DNA of 64,000 nt, taken from Mactra quadrangularis. Lineage: Eukaryota > Mollusca > Bivalvia > Venerida > Mactridae. How positions within the stretch are numbered: the first letter of the stretch is position 1; every line of letters starts with the position of its first letter. The position numbers were made by a program, and so were the translations under genes. Under the pieces are notes generated by a model. That model ran no database searches, was not told the DNA's origin, and was given only the letters and a program-made list of their open reading frames with translations. The DNA is taken from the NCBI GenBank assembly GCA_025267735.1, contig CM046303.1, forward strand, positions 55,011,403 through 55,075,402, written 5' to 3'. Below are positions 1 through 12,100 of this stretch, in pieces.

Positions 1-164
1 TCTACTATATACTTTGTCATAAGTTGTTTCGCTTTACTAATTCTAATTGCATACATTATATGCATAATGAATAATGTAATCTACTGTATACTGCTAGTAT
101 TCGGTGCCTGTTTTATTTTTGGCGATTTTAACGCAACTGCAGCAAATTTTATATGGCATTTACG

Positions 165-421
165 ACGGTCAGTCAACCTACTCACTGTTCCTGGAAAGGC
201 TTAACCTCAGGAATTAACTGTTAATCAGTTACAAGGCGCATACTTCCGTCAGTGACTGACAACTGCCAGGAACATGATTAAGAATCATTTGTCGGAGAGA
301 GAATGGCCGTAGAAATTATTTTATGACCAAGGTATACGAAAGTACGCCCCCGTCCGGGAATCGAACATACGACCCCTCGATCAGTAGAGGCTTGTTCTAC
401 CAACTGAGCTAGCCGGGGCGG
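165..421 (-). repeat. tRNA-Lys-like SINE, copy 1
   Basis: Read on the minus strand, positions 421 to about 345 resemble a tRNA head. An A-box-like segment (TAGCTCAGTTGGTAGAAC) and a B-box-like segment (GTTCGATTCCC) are present. The start and the GGGTCGT stretch resemble tRNA-Lys. The T stem and acceptor stem do not pair properly, so this is not a working tRNA. The body continues down to about 165 and contains a block (gtcagtgactgacaactgcc) also found in the copy near 2555-2760. A third, more decayed copy lies near 48060-48255. Confidence 0.7.
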
Positions 422-430
422 CTTGCGACT

Positions 431-1282
431 TTTTTTAATTTTTGTATAACTAATTGTGTATATATCAATTTCTGAACCCCTAAGGAGATGAAATATTTAA
501 TACATGAACAACATAAAAAACATCATTGTATATACATATTTAAGTCGAACAAAAAAAGTACAAGGACGTTTACTGCTATATAAGCCAAGGTAGACATTCT
601 TACATACGTAAGTTTAAAACATATTTGTACATCTCTTGACATTGTTATCCATAGACGTTGTAAATTAAGTACATCTATTTAATTAAATGGTCTCTGTTAT
701 TATGTTAATTCAGCATTTTTTCCATTTGTCCCTCAAGTTTATGCTTATTACGCGCTTTTCTCGTTCTTCATGTTTTATTTTGCATGTACATGTACATGTA
801 TAATTAATTCTTGTAACAAAAAACAATAGAGATTTAAAAAAAGTTGCCGATAAAGAGTGTGTATATATTGCATCATTTTAATTATGTTTGTATACATATT
901 TAATTTTAGCTTGACTGATTCTTACAACTTAGATTAATTACTTTCGAGTCCGCTCCATAGTCCTAGAGTACTGAACTAATAGGCTAAAGTTTCAGCTCAA
1001 GGAAACAACGGAGTAGGTTTTGGATATGAATCAAACCAATGCGGAGCTGGCTATCCAATGATTACCAATACAATGTCGTGATTACTCGTTATGTAAACTT
1101 AAAGTGGCTGTAGAAGAGAGTGGCTATGATGGAGATAGTAATAGTTTTGAAAATAGAGAAGAGGATAAAATATGAACACGTCGCTGACGACACATGGTAA
1201 TTTATTTGGGTGACTTTAAATAACGGTACAATAATAAGTCTTAATGCTAATGACAGTCTCTCAATTTTTCCTAATGTTTTAA
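431..1282. other. AT-rich intergenic DNA, no gene seen
   Basis: No open reading frame or splice-bounded coding exon that I recognise. Only short low-complexity stretches are visible, such as a tgtaca palindromic run near 784-800. Confidence 0.6.
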
Positions 1283-1356
1283 GGAGCAGTGGTCCAGTGG
1301 TAGGACGCGCTTAAAGACCACAGGGTCTCGAGTTCAAACCCCAGTACCCTCCTGGG
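1283..1356 (+). repeat. tRNA-like SINE head fragment
   Basis: The plus strand shows a tRNA-like 74-base stretch with an A-box-like part (GTGGTCCAGTGGTAGGACG) and a B-box-like part (GAGTTCAAACCCC), ending in a short complement of its start (ggag / ctcc). Stems are imperfect, so a SINE head or tRNA pseudogene is more likely than an active tRNA. Related fragments occur at 49840-49905 (minus) and 57374-57420 (plus). Confidence 0.5.
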
Positions 1357-2172
1357 TACTAATAGGGATCACCTTCCAGAAGATGATTTCAATTTATAAT
1401 CAGATATTATAATTGAAAAATTAAAAGTCGATTGAACATGTATAATTGTATATGGAAGCAGATTTTAAAAAGCACTCTTACTTTAACTTTTTAGCTTTAA
1501 CTTAGAAAACATTCTCGTATGAGAATGTTAGATCAAGAATACAATTATGAATTGTAAAACTCCTTAAAACAGACAGCCACAATCGACTAAGGAAGTAATT
1601 GTTATAAACAGGTGCGCGTTATTCAATGGGGTCTCTTGAAGAGCTCCGTTTCTATGTTCACAAATTGTGCCTTATCTTAATTACCAATCTTATTCCTTGA
1701 TTAAAACGGTCTTTGATGTATTTTAATGATATTTAATTTTGAAATATAATCGTTCGAGATAAAAAACATCTTCAGTCTGGAAAAGCGACCTTGACCTTCA
1801 AATGCATGAAAAAGGAATCTTTTGAAGAGGCGGTTTTGACAAGTGGTTGTCTGGAGAAGGCTGTACCGTCTATAATCTAGATCTATAATGTATCAATATA
1901 AAACAATTCAGTCATTTTGTTACACACATTGGTAACATCTGTACATTCACATATATATGACATTCAACTAAACACATGTCTACAAACACTATCCAGGGGG
2001 AGACAAATATGTAACTTTCCTCCACACTTTTCAGTCTCCCTGTTCACTGGCCTAGATCTATGGTCAAGCTGTAGCATTTTTACCCAGTATACTATATTAT
2101 ATACACATACTCTCACATACTGAACACATTCTGACCTCTACCTCACTTATGATAGAGATTGGTAAAAAATAT

Positions 2173-2544
2173 TAGGACTGTCGTTGATAGAAAATTGTGT
2201 ATCGATATATCGAAAAGCAAGTATCGGTGGTATATCGATATATCGAGTCAGACAAGGAGTGTAATAAAAGCCTCTATAACTTCAGTGTATACTATATGAT
2301 GGCCTCCTGATGTTATGCATAATGTTTTAAGTTATTTCAAATATAAAACAAACTGTATTTTCTTGTTTTTAATACTTTATAACAGAAAACATGAAAACTC
2401 ATAAATATATAAAAAGTCCTACAGTATAAACGTGTAGTTTTATAAAATGCTAGATTGTATCGATATTCGAAATTATAAACTATATCGGATCGTCTGTCAA
2501 GAAACGGTGACACATCGATATCGCGATTTTCGATGACGGCCCTA
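2173..2544. mobile_element. hAT-like MITE with 'taggrctgtc' ends, copy 1
   Basis: The left end reads taggactgtcgttgat. The right end, on the other strand, reads tagggccgtcatcgaaaa, so the termini are imperfect inverted repeats. Both ends continue into tatcgatatatcga-type AT-rich palindromes. I see no coding capacity and no clear target duplication. A related element with ends tagagctgtcattgat / tagagttgtcatcgat lies at 49953-50385. The assignment to hAT is inferred from end sequence only. Confidence 0.5.
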
Positions 2545-2554
2545 GGAGAAATGT

Positions 2555-2760
2555 AGTCAACCTACTTACCGTTCATAGACAGGCTTAATCTCTGGATTGG
2601 ACTGTTTTGCAGTTACTTGGTGCACATTTCTGTCAGTGACTGACAACTGCCTTAGATGATTTAGAATCAGTGTTTGGAGGGAGAATGGCCGTAGAATGTT
2701 TTTCATGACTATTCTTCACGAAAGTATGCCAAGCTCGGGAATTAAACCGAAGAACCGTTC
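2555..2760 (-). repeat. tRNA-Lys-like SINE, copy 2 (decayed)
   Basis: Shares with copy 1 the order of blocks 'gtcaacctac', 'gtcagtgactgacaactgcc', 'gaatggccgtagaa' and 'cgaaagta'. The tRNA head is truncated and mutated around 2735-2760. It is inserted directly next to the hAT-like MITE. Confidence 0.6.
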
Positions 2761-3257
2761 CCTGATAATAGAATGTTGTTATACTGAGATTATCACCAAC
2801 ATTAAAGTGTGTTTTACCGTACTGTCTGTCATAAAGCATATGTTAATTAATGTAATCATTAACAGGAAATTAATGTTAGTAATTACCTAGCTGTCTTGAA
2901 ATACGCCCAGAGAGTTGAATGCACGCCTTTGTTCAGTATGTACAATTAATATTACATCAATATCATATGTTTCTAGCAATACGCTATGTGTTTAATACAA
3001 ACTTTGAAGATGTTCCAAACATTTATACGTGCGTTCTGCCATTAAAGATGAAATTGAACACTGGCTAGTGGTTATATGTAATAAATCTTATTAAACAGGC
3101 ATTTATTCTGATACATGTACATTTAAGTGGGTAGAAAATAACAGGCGGTTATGCACGTACCTGTGTTTAAATTGTGAAGGCCATATTTTCAAACATCTAA
3201 CAAATAAATGTAATAAGTTAGCAAACAACTAATAATTTATGTCTTATACACTGAAAC

Positions 3258-3352
3258 CACAGGCGGCTTGCGCGGTCCAAAAGCAAAAACACTATAAATA
3301 CATTATGTATATATATAGTGTTTTTGCTTTGAGACCGTGTCGGTCGCCTGTG
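3258..3352. mobile_element. 95-bp hairpin MITE with 8-bp target duplication
   Basis: Almost the whole element is a hairpin: cacaggcgg... at the left end and ...cgcctgtg at the right, with the inner arms agcaaaaacactata / tatagtgtttttgct matching perfectly. It is bracketed by a perfect 8-bp direct repeat, actgaaac, at 3250-3257 and 3353-3360. An 8-bp duplication with CA..TG ends fits the hAT superfamily. It has no coding capacity. Confidence 0.8.
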
Positions 3353-3360
3353 ACTGAAAC

Positions 3361-5790
3361 CAATAACTATCTTCACATCAAATTAGCTAAACAAGAAAGA
3401 AATCAAAGCGCTGAAGGCTCTGAATGAACGATTTTATAGAAAGTCAATCTGATTAAAACCCGATCTTAAATTTTCCGCTCGCCTACTCGCTAATTTAGAT
3501 CTGGCCGTTTTCAAACGAGGGTCACGTTCAGTGACCTTTTCTCATCTAATAATTGTTATGATACGTAACTTGTTTACATCTTTTACGTCACGCAATTTGA
3601 AATGAGCCCTCCAATGGCTGACTGTGAATAATACCGCTGTTAAATTAGCTCGCAAACCTCGGTCTAAAAATTGAAATTACGAAATCAAAATGTTATTAAT
3701 AATAGTGTTTCGTCTAGATGAAAGCTACGCATTGATTAGTCGACATAAAGGTCATCTCGACGTGACCCTCCATTGAGATCTTAGAGATCCTATAAGACAA
3801 CGCTCTACAAGATATCAGTTTACGGAGATAGATAGAAAGTTTGCAACTAAATGCAGTTATGTTTGAGGAACAGAACCGAGGACGAACTAATGTGGAAAAT
3901 GATAATGGAGTGGATTTCCTTATACATTGAACACATAAAATCGTTCAAAAAAGATTAGACAATTGTTAGATCGTAGACATTCAAATTTAGGGCATTGTAA
4001 TGTAAGAGTGGCCATATTAATGTGTTGGCGCAATACAAATCTAGATGTATGTAAATACTTGTTGATAAAGACTAATGTAGGCTATTTTAGTGCTGATCCA
4101 TTCCGGAATTTTGATAAATCGGGACCGCGACGACCGCCTAATGAGCTATTACTATCATTATGTTATAATTATATCACAGGCTGGGCTATTTGTTACGCTG
4201 AGGCCACGCATCATCATTTCACCGATGAAAGTACAGTCTTAAGTAGCTTCATACCCATCCTACTGAACAAATTGTTTGAAACCTGATAAAAAGGCATAAA
4301 CTTATTCAGAAAATTAGTTTATCAATCAATATTTTCATGTTAAGGTGCAGGTCTGTTATCATGCGGACGATGATTATTAATGGTTCAATGAAACTGATTG
4401 TGCCACAGGGAGCTAAACTCGCTAACTTGTGTATAGTCGTGTTACCCCGCCTGTGTATTGTACAAGGTACTTAACCATCCCCCATCTGATAACACCATCC
4501 CTCTTCAATTGCTACAAGTGAGATTATCGTAGAAGATCGCGCGGTTTTATCAGAGAGTGTCATTACATCATCTGTGGTAACAATAAGTGTTATGACACTT
4601 TAGACCCGTTGTACAATAGGCTACGCGCAGAATTTTGAATCTAGGGTCCCGAAGGAGTTTCTTGTTCGTGTCTCAAGCGCGCTAGTAATACTCTCCCATG
4701 AATATTATCAATACAGTACAACCTCCTTTGAACAACGCCCACTGAAAGGGACTAAAAAGTGTTGCTGTTCAGAGGTTGTTGCTCTGCAGGGATTAAATTC
4801 AATCAAAATTATGCCTAAAGGGAATATCAAAAATTGTTGTTTTGTAAAGGATATGTTCTGTAGAAGACCGCTCATATAATCTGGATAACTGTCCTTCTCT
4901 ATATCCACAGTTGTGTTTCCTTCCTAACTACGACATTGCACTAACTTCATTCGCAGCTCGCCACACAAAGCTTGCATATAGCTTTTGCATTGGCAATTAA
5001 TCTGTTGGCTGTAGTGTAGTTACAGTAGCGTGTACAATGTATTTATCAGACTCAGGTCAATTTGCACTTACTATACTAAATTGTTTAAATAATTATGTTA
5101 ATTGTGAAAAAATAAAAGGTGTTCCAAGTAGTTTTTCGTTTGCCACTTTATGGGAACTGACAAAGATCGACCAAGCAAAGAAAGTAATCATAGCCCGCAC
5201 AGGATATACGGCAATTCTCAGTACGAAGGTCCATTTGGGAATGTGAATATGTGAAAAATCAACTTCAAATAAAACAGTTTTAAATGAATTTTTCATTATT
5301 ATGCATGTATCAGGGATGTAAATCTAATTTTCTGGATGCATAACTATCTTATTGCAAGTGCTATGGCCATATAAAGAGGGTAAGGTGTAAACATTTTACT
5401 ATTCGCTTTTAACCTCCGATTTTGTACCCTCATTGCAGACAGTAAAGGCGTACACACAAATATCTTCTTCCGTACAAAATAAAATGGTTTGGTTTTCAAC
5501 AATTATACATGTCTTTGTCTAAAAATAAAAAAAATCGACCACAATGACTTCTTAATTAAGTCATTACATCCCACGGAACTTTAGGCACACTTTTCAATAC
5601 TAAGATTAAAATCAAGACTGTAATCATTGGTGACAATTCAATTGTTTTCTTTTATTTGTGGACGTCACAATGATAGCCTGCTGTTTCTTATATTTCACTT
5701 TCATCATTGCCGATACAAAAAATGTACATATTACCTTAGATAAGCCGCATACTTAAAAGGCACGTATATGTATAAAGAACAGGTGCAATG
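3361..5790. other. Intergenic DNA, no recognisable gene
   Basis: Contains a 107-codon open frame (3963-4286, plus strand) that matches nothing I recognise and has no supporting context. The remainder is ordinary AT-rich sequence. Confidence 0.5.
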
Positions 5791-7795
5791 GTAACGGAAA
5801 TTTTAAATTGATTATATAAGGTTAAAACATAGTCAAATCCACCAAGTCTTTAACTGAACCAACAAATGTGTTACTTTATAGTTGCATTTTATTTCTAAGT
5901 CAAATGGCTCACACGAATACAACATATTTTTTTCATATCATTTGTTCTATATAAATAATCAAAAAATACGACTAGTATAACAAACGCATTATTAATTAGA
6001 AAACTTGAATGCTTTTGTTCAAACAGATGACGTGGTTCAGTTGAAACATAAAACTAAGACACTGATTAAGAATGACAAGATCATAACTCAAAACAGCGCT
6101 TTTCCGCAAAAACAACATAGTAACGGAAATTTTGTTCACAGAGATATCTGCCACCTGGCATTATTTGATCTCTGCAATAATATTTAACAAAATCACGAGT
6201 ACATGATTTTAATATGTTCGTATCTTTTCAATTCAGTAAACTGATATACATGTATATATGATATAAAGAGGATATTGAATGGGTCCAGAGGAGTCATGGC
6301 CACTTACATGAGAAATAGATTGTAAGAGCATCTGACACAAAATCTATTGATACATTTATTTGTATAAAAGTGTGACATTGAGTTGGCATTGCTAACAATA
6401 AAGCTCTAGACCATACAATTTACGAATTTGTTTTCAATTTTTCGTTATATAATTCCATGTTTAGTCTTGACTCCCTTTTAGCGGGCCACTATTCAAATAT
6501 GTTGACCCCTGAGGCGGTGTCAATATTGAACCCATAGCAGGGGCTAAATTTGAAAAAAAGGTGGCTGACCTTTATTAAATGCATTGTGCAAAGTTAAAGA
6601 CTGATGGCTTTAATTTTTGTCAATACAATTTTAAGAGACTTATGACAGACGACGGACAAACATCAATCAGAATAGATCACATTGAACAGATCGTGCTCTG
6701 GCTCTAGTGAGCTATAATATAAAATCTGCTAAACACTATCGTTTTATGGTACTTGGTCTACTTGTTTGAGACTAATACGTGTATTTTATTAACCTTTGGT
6801 AAAATAGTATTGACTTGAAATCATTTTTAAACTTACAATGCTGTTTTATTACGGACAAAAGACATAAAATATCCGTTACCACATAGTAACGGAAATTTGG
6901 TACACTTATATTCTCTGTCTGTCGTATTTTAATAATTTCTTGAAGTAAATCAATATTTGAATTTAAAGCCATATTTGTGCTCGTAATTCATAATACACAA
7001 CGAGTTAATTTCAGCTCAACATATTACTTATATCGCAATTAATAAAAGAACTGTCAACTTCATAATTAAACTATTTCTTAATTTATCTAACTAACTCAAA
7101 AATGTGGTTTTTTTACCATGAAGCGTTCCTGAAGTCATTAGTGACATAAATATATGATGCACTGACTGGCGCAATGTCCCCACGAAACGTATATGACTGA
7201 TATTCCAAACATGGTAACGGAAATTTAAATCACGGAAATTTTAAATTCGTATTGAAATTACGTGGTTTGAGCTCTACAAAGTTACAAACGAAGAATTATT
7301 CGACCATCTATAAACAGTTATAGTCAATTGATGTATTTATCGTCATTATACCGTTTCAGTATAGCTGGTATTTTCAGCAGCACCGGTAACGGAAATTTTG
7401 CTTATTTACTTTTTATTGACCCCTTTTACATTTGTCTTTCATGTACTGTCATATATCATTCATACCAAAGGTTTTTGTTAATTCATTTAATAGTCAATGA
7501 AACTAAGATAACTTTTAGGCGTTCTTTATAACTCTGTGTTGAAATTTTGCTTTCCAATCCAGCTGTGGCAGATACGGTATCGGAAATTTTATGAAAAGTA
7601 TAAAGTCTGGCGACATGCACTCTGCATTAGATATTTCAAAAATGTCTGACATACTGTTCTACAAAGCCTTTTAAGTACAAATTTCAATTGTTTACTAATG
7701 CATTTGCACACAAATTTAACTCTTTCAGTGGCCGTGTTCGCTGCAATTTTATTGCAAACAACACAGGGGTGGACTGGCGACAGTAACGGAAATTT
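5791..7795 (+). repeat. Seven dispersed copies of gtaacggaaattt
   Basis: The 13-base motif gtaacggaaattt, or a one-base variant, occurs on the plus strand at 5791, 6120, 6886, 7214, 7386, 7577 (gtatcgg variant) and 7783. A truncated extra copy (cacggaaatttt) follows the one at 7214, and a reverse-strand relative (ccgttacc) lies near 6873. Flanking sequences are not obviously alike, so this is a conserved short motif in diverged DNA rather than a simple tandem repeat. Function unknown. Confidence 0.7.
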
Positions 7796-8785
7796 AAAAT
7801 AAGGGTCTAAAATGGCGGTTACGATTTAATCACTAATCCGATTTTTGTATTTTTTTTTACACAATCATTGGACATCTACTAGGTAATGGACGAAACACTA
7901 AAATTCATTTTCTTACTTACTAGCTGGGAGTTATGTAACATTTTGTCAAATGGACCTTCGTATTGAGAATGACCGTATAAACGAAGTGATTGCATTTCGT
8001 CCGTTATTAAAATTAGCGTAAACTAAGGGAGTACTGGTTAATCGATATACCGGTTAATATTGCAATACGAATTTTGATGGTTTTTAACCAGTTCGTTGTT
8101 TTTCTGAACTGGCTTTTCGTAGCTATGTGCCATATTGATTGTTTTATATCGGAATCTGAAATTTAAATGTTTGAAAAATGTTAAAATATGTTCAAATCTT
8201 GAAATAATCTTTTTATGGGCTATACGGGCGTTACCCGAGAAAGAAAGAGTGCAGCCCGCATTAACCGTTATAAGGATGTGGCTTCAACTATGATCAAAAG
8301 CGGATGTTCATTGAGTAACAAGAATTTGCTAACAACCAATCACAATGATTATTTCATGATATGTACTTACAGTTGTATATCTCAATGGTTAAACAGAACA
8401 GAACAGAGAAAACCAATGACTTGCATTTTTTATTAATACTGATTAAGAAAAAGCGACTATTTCAATGCAATTTTGAAATTTGAAATATCTATAAAAGGTC
8501 GAGTATCTACTTCAAACCAGCTGTTTGTGACGTCGGGAAATCTTAATCTGATTAGGAGCGGTTCCTTTGGAATTTGGTAGAGCTATGCAAGACTAATCTA
8601 ACTCGATGTTGATAAAAAACATTGTTGACTAGTTTTGCACTGCATCATTTAATTTCTTTCCGTGTATTGTAAAGGAATAGTACTTTGTTGATACAACCGT
8701 AGGTATGACATTTATGTTCAGTGAGTCATATTTTCAATGGAAGGAGTCTAAACTAAGTGCTACGTACATCAACATTTCTTACAGA
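7796..8785. other. Intergenic DNA, no gene seen
   Basis: A 73-codon open frame at 8215-8436 has no recognisable domain. Nothing else stands out before the large element begins. Confidence 0.5.
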
Positions 8786-8794
8786 CTATCTCCT
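8786..8794. repeat. Left 9-bp target-site duplication of the giant element
   Basis: ctatctcct directly precedes the terminal inverted repeat (atgaacgtaaagttgg...). The same nine bases directly follow the other end at 26744-26752. Confidence 0.88.
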
Positions 8795-9115
8795 ATGAAC
8801 GTAAAGTTGGCAGACTCAGCAGACACAGCAGACACAGCAGAAGGAACGATCCTTCTGCTGTGTCTGCTGGCAGAAGGATAAATCTACAGCAGAAGGAATG
8901 ATCCTTCTGCTGTGTCTGCTGGCAGAAGGATACATTTACAGCAGAAGGATCAATCTTTCTGCTGGGTCTGCTGGCAGAAGGATTGAATTATAACAGAAAG
9001 ATGTGTCTGTTGGCAGAAAGATTTTATAATAACAGAAAGATGTGTCTGCTGGCAGAAGGATTAAACAACAACAGAATCAATCTTTCGGCCACGTCTGTTG
9101 GCAGAATAATTGAAT
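8795..9115 (+). repeat. Left outer terminal repeat block
   Basis: After the 16-base end sequence come repeats about 55-60 bp long that contain 'cagcagaaggat' facing 'atccttctgctg' with 'tgtctgctggcagaagg' between them, so each repeat is itself partly palindromic. The repeats become more diverged inward (ggcagaaagatt, ggcagaataatt). The mirror block at 26431-26743 differs by only a few bases that I can see. Confidence 0.88.
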
Positions 9116-12100
9116 TATAATTTCAAGCTTCAATTTAAGCAAAACATGTGATATTATGCATCATTTTAAAGCTGATAGTTATGAAAATATTTTGATGAGT
9201 ACATTTTGAACAGTAAATAAAGAATAAGGGCCTGGTGAGTAAACAAAACAGGCCCATTTCGAATGTGAATTTTGTGTTCGACTGACATCCTTCTGCTGTT
9301 ATTTAACACATGTTTTATTAATCATTTCATCTATCTGTTCACAAAATCAAATTTTATATAGAACAAGCTTTAATCTGGTATATATATGTGCGATAAACTC
9401 TATTTAATTGCGACAAATTATACGTTAATATATCGAGTACGAAAATTCTCAGTGCGGAAGTTCGGTTCGATATTTTCATTAAAAAAGTGCCAATACATGC
9501 TATTTACCGAGTCTTATTTTAAGCCACATTTAAGACAAAATATGCGATATTATGCATCATTTTAAAGCTTATACATAGAAAAAGGTTTAGACAGGTCGAT
9601 TTTGAATTTTTGTAAAAGAATAACAACAAGACGAGTGTATAAAGTAGCCCTATTTTCGGACGTACATTTCGGTTTGAGTGACATCCTTCTGCTATAAATA
9701 AATACTCGTATTCTTAATTAATTTAAAAACTAAATCACAAAATCAAACTGGCAATAGAATAAGCTTTCTTTTGATGTATATATGAGTGAATAACTCGACT
9801 TAATTTGGACAAAATTTATGTTTATATGTCAAGTTCGTAAATTCACCCGACCACAGATTGGTTTGATTTTTTCATTGAAATGTGCGAAAACATGCTAATT
9901 ACCGAGTCTTATTGTAAGCCTAAATTTAGGCAAAACATGTGATATTATGCATCATTTTAAAGCTGATTGTTGTAAAAATGTTTTGACAGGTACATTTTGA
10001 ACAGCAAATAAATAATAAGGGCCTGGTGAGTAAACAAAACAGGCCCATTTTCGAATGTGAATTTTGTGTTCGACTGACATCCTTCTGCTGTTATTTAACA
10101 CATGTTTTATTAATCATTTCATCTATCTGTTCACAAAATCAAATTTTATATAGAACAAGCTTTAATCTGGTATAAAGATGTGCGATAAACTCTATTTAAT
10201 TGCGACAATTTGAACGTTAATTTATCGAGTACGAAAATTCTCAGTGCGGAAGTTCGGTTCGATATTTTCATTAAAAAAGTGCCAATACATGCTATTTACC
10301 GAGTCTTATTTTAAGCCACAATTAAGACAAAATATGCGATATTATGCATCATTTTAAAGCTTATACATAGAAAAAGGTTTAGACAGGTCGATTTTGAATT
10401 TTTGTAAAAGAATAACAACAAGACGAGTGTATAAATTAGCCCTATTTTCGGACGTACATTTCGGTTTGAGTGACATCCTTCTGCTATAAATAAATACACG
10501 TATTCTTAATTAATTTAAAAACTAAATCACAAAATCAAACTGGCAATAGAATAAGCTTTCTTTTGATGTATATATGAGTGAATAACTCGACTTAATTTGG
10601 ACAAAATTTATGTTTATATGTCAAGTTCGTAAATTCACCCGACCACAGATTGGTTTGATTTTTTCATTGAAATGTGCGAAAACATGCTAATTACCGAGTC
10701 TTATTGTAAGCCTAAATTTAGGCAAAACATGTGATATTATGCATCATTTTAAAGCTGATTGTTGTAAAAATGTTTTGACGGGTACATTTTGAACAGCAAA
10801 TAAATAATAAGGGCCTGGTGAGTAAACAAAACAGGCCCATTTTCGAATGTGAATTTTGTGTTCGACTGACATCTTTCTGCTGTTATTTAACACATGTTTT
10901 ATTAATCATTTCATCTATCTGTTCACAAAATCAAATTTTATATAGAACAAGCTTTAATCTGGTATAAAGATGTGCGATAAACTCTATTTAATTGCGACAA
11001 ATTATACGTTAATATATCGAGTACGAAAATTCTCAGTGCGGAAGTTCGGTTCGATATTTTCATTAAAAAAGTGCCAATACATGCTATTTACCGAGTCTTA
11101 TTTTAAGCCACATTTAAGACAAAATATGCGATATTATGCATCATTTTAAAGATTATACATAGAAAAAGGTTTAGACAGGTCGATTTTGAATTTTTGTAAA
11201 AGAATAACAACAAGACGAGTGTATAAAGTAGCCCTATTTTCGGACGTACATTTCGGTTTGAGTGACATCCTTCTGCTATAAATAAATACACGTATTCTTA
11301 ATTAATTTAAAAACTAAATCACAAAATCAAACTGGCAATAGAATAAGCTTTCTTTTGATGTATATATGAGTGAATAACTCGACTTAATTTGGACAAAATT
11401 TATGTTTATATGTCAAGTTCGTAAATTCACCCGACCACAGATTGGTTTGATTTTTTCATTGAAATGTGCGAAAACATGCTAATTACCGAGTCTTATTGTA
11501 AGCCTAAATTTAGGCAAAACATGTGATATTATGCATCATTTTAAAGCTGATTGTTGTAAAAATGTTTTGACGGGTACATTTTGAACAGCAAATAAATAAT
11601 AAGGGCCTGGTGAGTAAACAAAACAGGCCCATTTTCGAATGTGAATTTTGTGTTCGACTGACATCCTTCTGCTGTTATTTAACACATGTTTTATTAATCA
11701 TTTCATCTATCTGTTCACAAAATCAAATTTTATATAGAACAAGCTTTAATCTGGTATAAAGATGTGCGATAAACTCTATTTAATTGCGACAATTTGAACG
11801 TTAATTTATCGAGTACGAAAATTCTCAGTGCGGAAGTTCGGTTCGATATTTTCATTAGAAAAGTGCCAATACATGCTATTTACCGAGTCTAATTTTAAGC
11901 CACAATTAAGACAAAATATGCGATATTATGCATCAAATTAAAGCTTATACATAGAAAAAGGTTTAGACAGGTCGATTTTGAATTTTTGTAAAAGAATAAC
12001 AACAAGACGAGTGTATAAAGTAGCCCTATTTTCGGACGTACATTTCGGTTTGAGTGACATCCTTCTGCTATAAATAAATACACGTATTCTTAATTAATTT

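Noticed and set aside
345..421. A tRNA-Lys gene on the minus strand
   Set aside because: A and B boxes are visible, but the T stem and acceptor stem do not pair and the body continues into SINE sequence shared with two other loci.
3963..4286. 107-codon open frame as a gene
   Set aside because: No recognisable domain, no flanking coding context and no splice signals. Lengths of this order arise by chance in 64 kb.
10311..10499. A 62-codon open frame repeated in both arms of the giant element, looking like a conserved small membrane protein
   Set aside because: It recurs only because the 792-bp unit recurs and 792 is a multiple of three. Variants include changes with no sign of protein constraint, and there is no promoter or splice context.
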